Shown here: positions 63,466 through 64,000 of the stretch, piece after piece
Position numbering within the stretch: the stretch's first letter is position 1
Layout of the letters: each line of letters begins with the position of its first letter
Assembly (NCBI RefSeq): GCF_007833165.1
Contig: NZ_VOBQ01000001.1
Location: 62,001 to 126,000, forward strand
Source of the DNA: Caenimonas sedimenti
GTDB taxonomy: Bacteria > Pseudomonadota > Gammaproteobacteria > Burkholderiales > Burkholderiaceae_C
Length of the DNA stretch: 64,000 nt
Reading direction: 5' to 3'
The notes under the pieces: model-generated
What the model saw: the letters and a program-made list of their open reading frames with translations, nothing else
What the model was told of the DNA's origin: nothing
Databases searched by the model: none
Position numbers and translations under genes: made by a program

Positions 63466-64000
63466 ATGAGTTTTCCGAGCTGGACCTTGCTCGGGCAGTC
63501 AGTGCTGTCCGGGTTTTTTGTCGGCGCGCTGTACGGCCTGCTGGGGCTCGGGCTGGGCCTCAGCTGGGGACTGCTGCGTACCATCAACCTCACGCACTTC
63601 GCCTTCGCGTTCCTCTCGGCCTACCTTTGCCTGCAATTGGCGGTGGTGGCGCATTGGGATCCGCTGCTCACGTTGGCGGTGATCGTCCCCTTGATGTTCG
63701 CGTTGGGAGCAGGATTGCACTGGTTGACCGAGCGGTTCAAGCTCACGCCCTTCAGCTCGCTGCTGCTCACCTTCGGCTGCATGGGCATCGCCGAATCCGT
63801 CATGCAGACGATCTGGACGGCCGATCCGCGCAAGCTGGAGTCGGCCTACGCCACCATGAAGTTCAAGCTCGGGCCGCTCTACGTCCCCATCCCCGAGTTG
63901 ATGACGCTGGTGGTGGCACTGCTGGTGACGGGCGCAGCCTGGTGGGTGCTGCGGCACACCGACCTGGGCAAGGCGCTGCGCGCGTCGGCGGAAGACGCGC
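63466..64000 (+). CDS. Branched-chain-type ABC permease, LivH type (3' truncated by window edge)
   Basis: This is the first 178 residues of a LivH-type permease with hydrophobic helices. GLLRTINLTHFAFAFLSAYL corresponds to the NLAHG-type LivH motif and LLLTFGCMGIAESVM to the next helix. It continues beyond 64000 with the LivM and ATPase genes presumably following. The start is ATG 63466. Confidence 0.88.
   Translation, partial: MSFPSWTLLGQSVLSGFFVGALYGLLGLGLGLSWGLLRTINLTHFAFAFLSAYLCLQLAVVAHWDPLLTLAVIVPLMFALGAGLHWLTERFKLTPFSSLLLTFGCMGIAESVMQTIWTADPRKLESAYATMKFKLGPLYVPIPELMTLVVALLVTGAAWWVLRHTDLGKALRASAEDA

Overview
The window is GC-rich bacterial DNA packed with genes that overlap by 4-8 bases or lie a few bases apart. 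Five orphan Bug/TctC-type solute receptors, class III CoA-transferases, LivGFHMK-type ABC transporters, many LysR regulators and an intergenic repeat typical of Comamonadaceae point to a soil or water betaproteobacterium of the Burkholderiales (Variovorax/Ramlibacter/Acidovorax-like). This placement rests on gene families and style, not on a marker gene. I see no rRNA, tRNA, CRISPR array, prophage or insertion sequence. No stretch longer than 300 bases is without a gene.

Layout. (1) 1-10787: end of a GntR/FCD regulator, then a branched-chain-amino-acid-type ABC transporter, an aldo/keto reductase, a TIGR04076-like protein, a large molybdopterin oxidoreductase fused to a VanB-like reductase and 2Fe-2S domain (broken by a one-base frameshift near 8104), and an aspartate-dehydrogenase-like protein. 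This looks like one catabolic cassette with an unknown substrate. (2) 10859-19722: a DUF3592 membrane protein, a degenerate GGDEF protein, a LysR/Bug/N-formylglutamate-amidohydrolase/TAXI-receptor group, small proteins, and a Ser/Thr kinase fused to a cyclic-nucleotide-binding domain. (3) 19719-25346: Bug receptor, DECR-like reductase, acyl-CoA ligase, CoA-binding ACD-like protein and a TetR regulator, with a duplicated operator-like repeat in the promoter region. (4) 25379-33916: a divergent LysR and a hydratase/acyl-CoA dehydrogenase/CoA-transferase/MmgE-PrpD/CitE-lyase/CoA-transferase operon that matches the known itaconate (C5-dicarboxylate) degradation gene set, followed by an AraC regulator.

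(5) 33997-50172: a long acyl-CoA catabolic region with three AMP-forming ligases, two hotdog thioesterases, two reductases/dehydrogenases, an SCP2-type thiolase, a two-gene MaoC hydratase, two acyl-CoA dehydrogenases, an enoyl-CoA hydratase, and a DUF35 plus Cys-less thiolase pair resembling Ltp2-type retro-aldolases. Two similar palindromic sites at 33935 and 38169 may make the two parts one AraC regulon. (6) 51165-57819: mostly housekeeping or miscellaneous genes (MFS, MurQ, an enolase-superfamily enzyme, an EEP phosphatase, DAHP synthase, a PH-domain protein, Tag glycosylase). (7) 57823-64000: cupin and LysR divergent from intradiol dioxygenase, short citrate-synthase-like lyase, CoA-transferase and the start of another ABC uptake system, with a perfect 8-bp inverted repeat in the shared promoter region.

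The recurring theme is uptake of organic acids followed by CoA activation, beta-oxidation-like steps and carbon-carbon cleavage. The strongest candidates for undescribed biology are the molybdopterin-reductase fusion cassette, the dioxygenase/citryl-CoA-lyase-like/CoA-transferase operon, and the DUF35/thiolase-like pair. Several intergenic repeats have entered or abut coding regions, and one appears to supply an in-frame N-terminal peptide.
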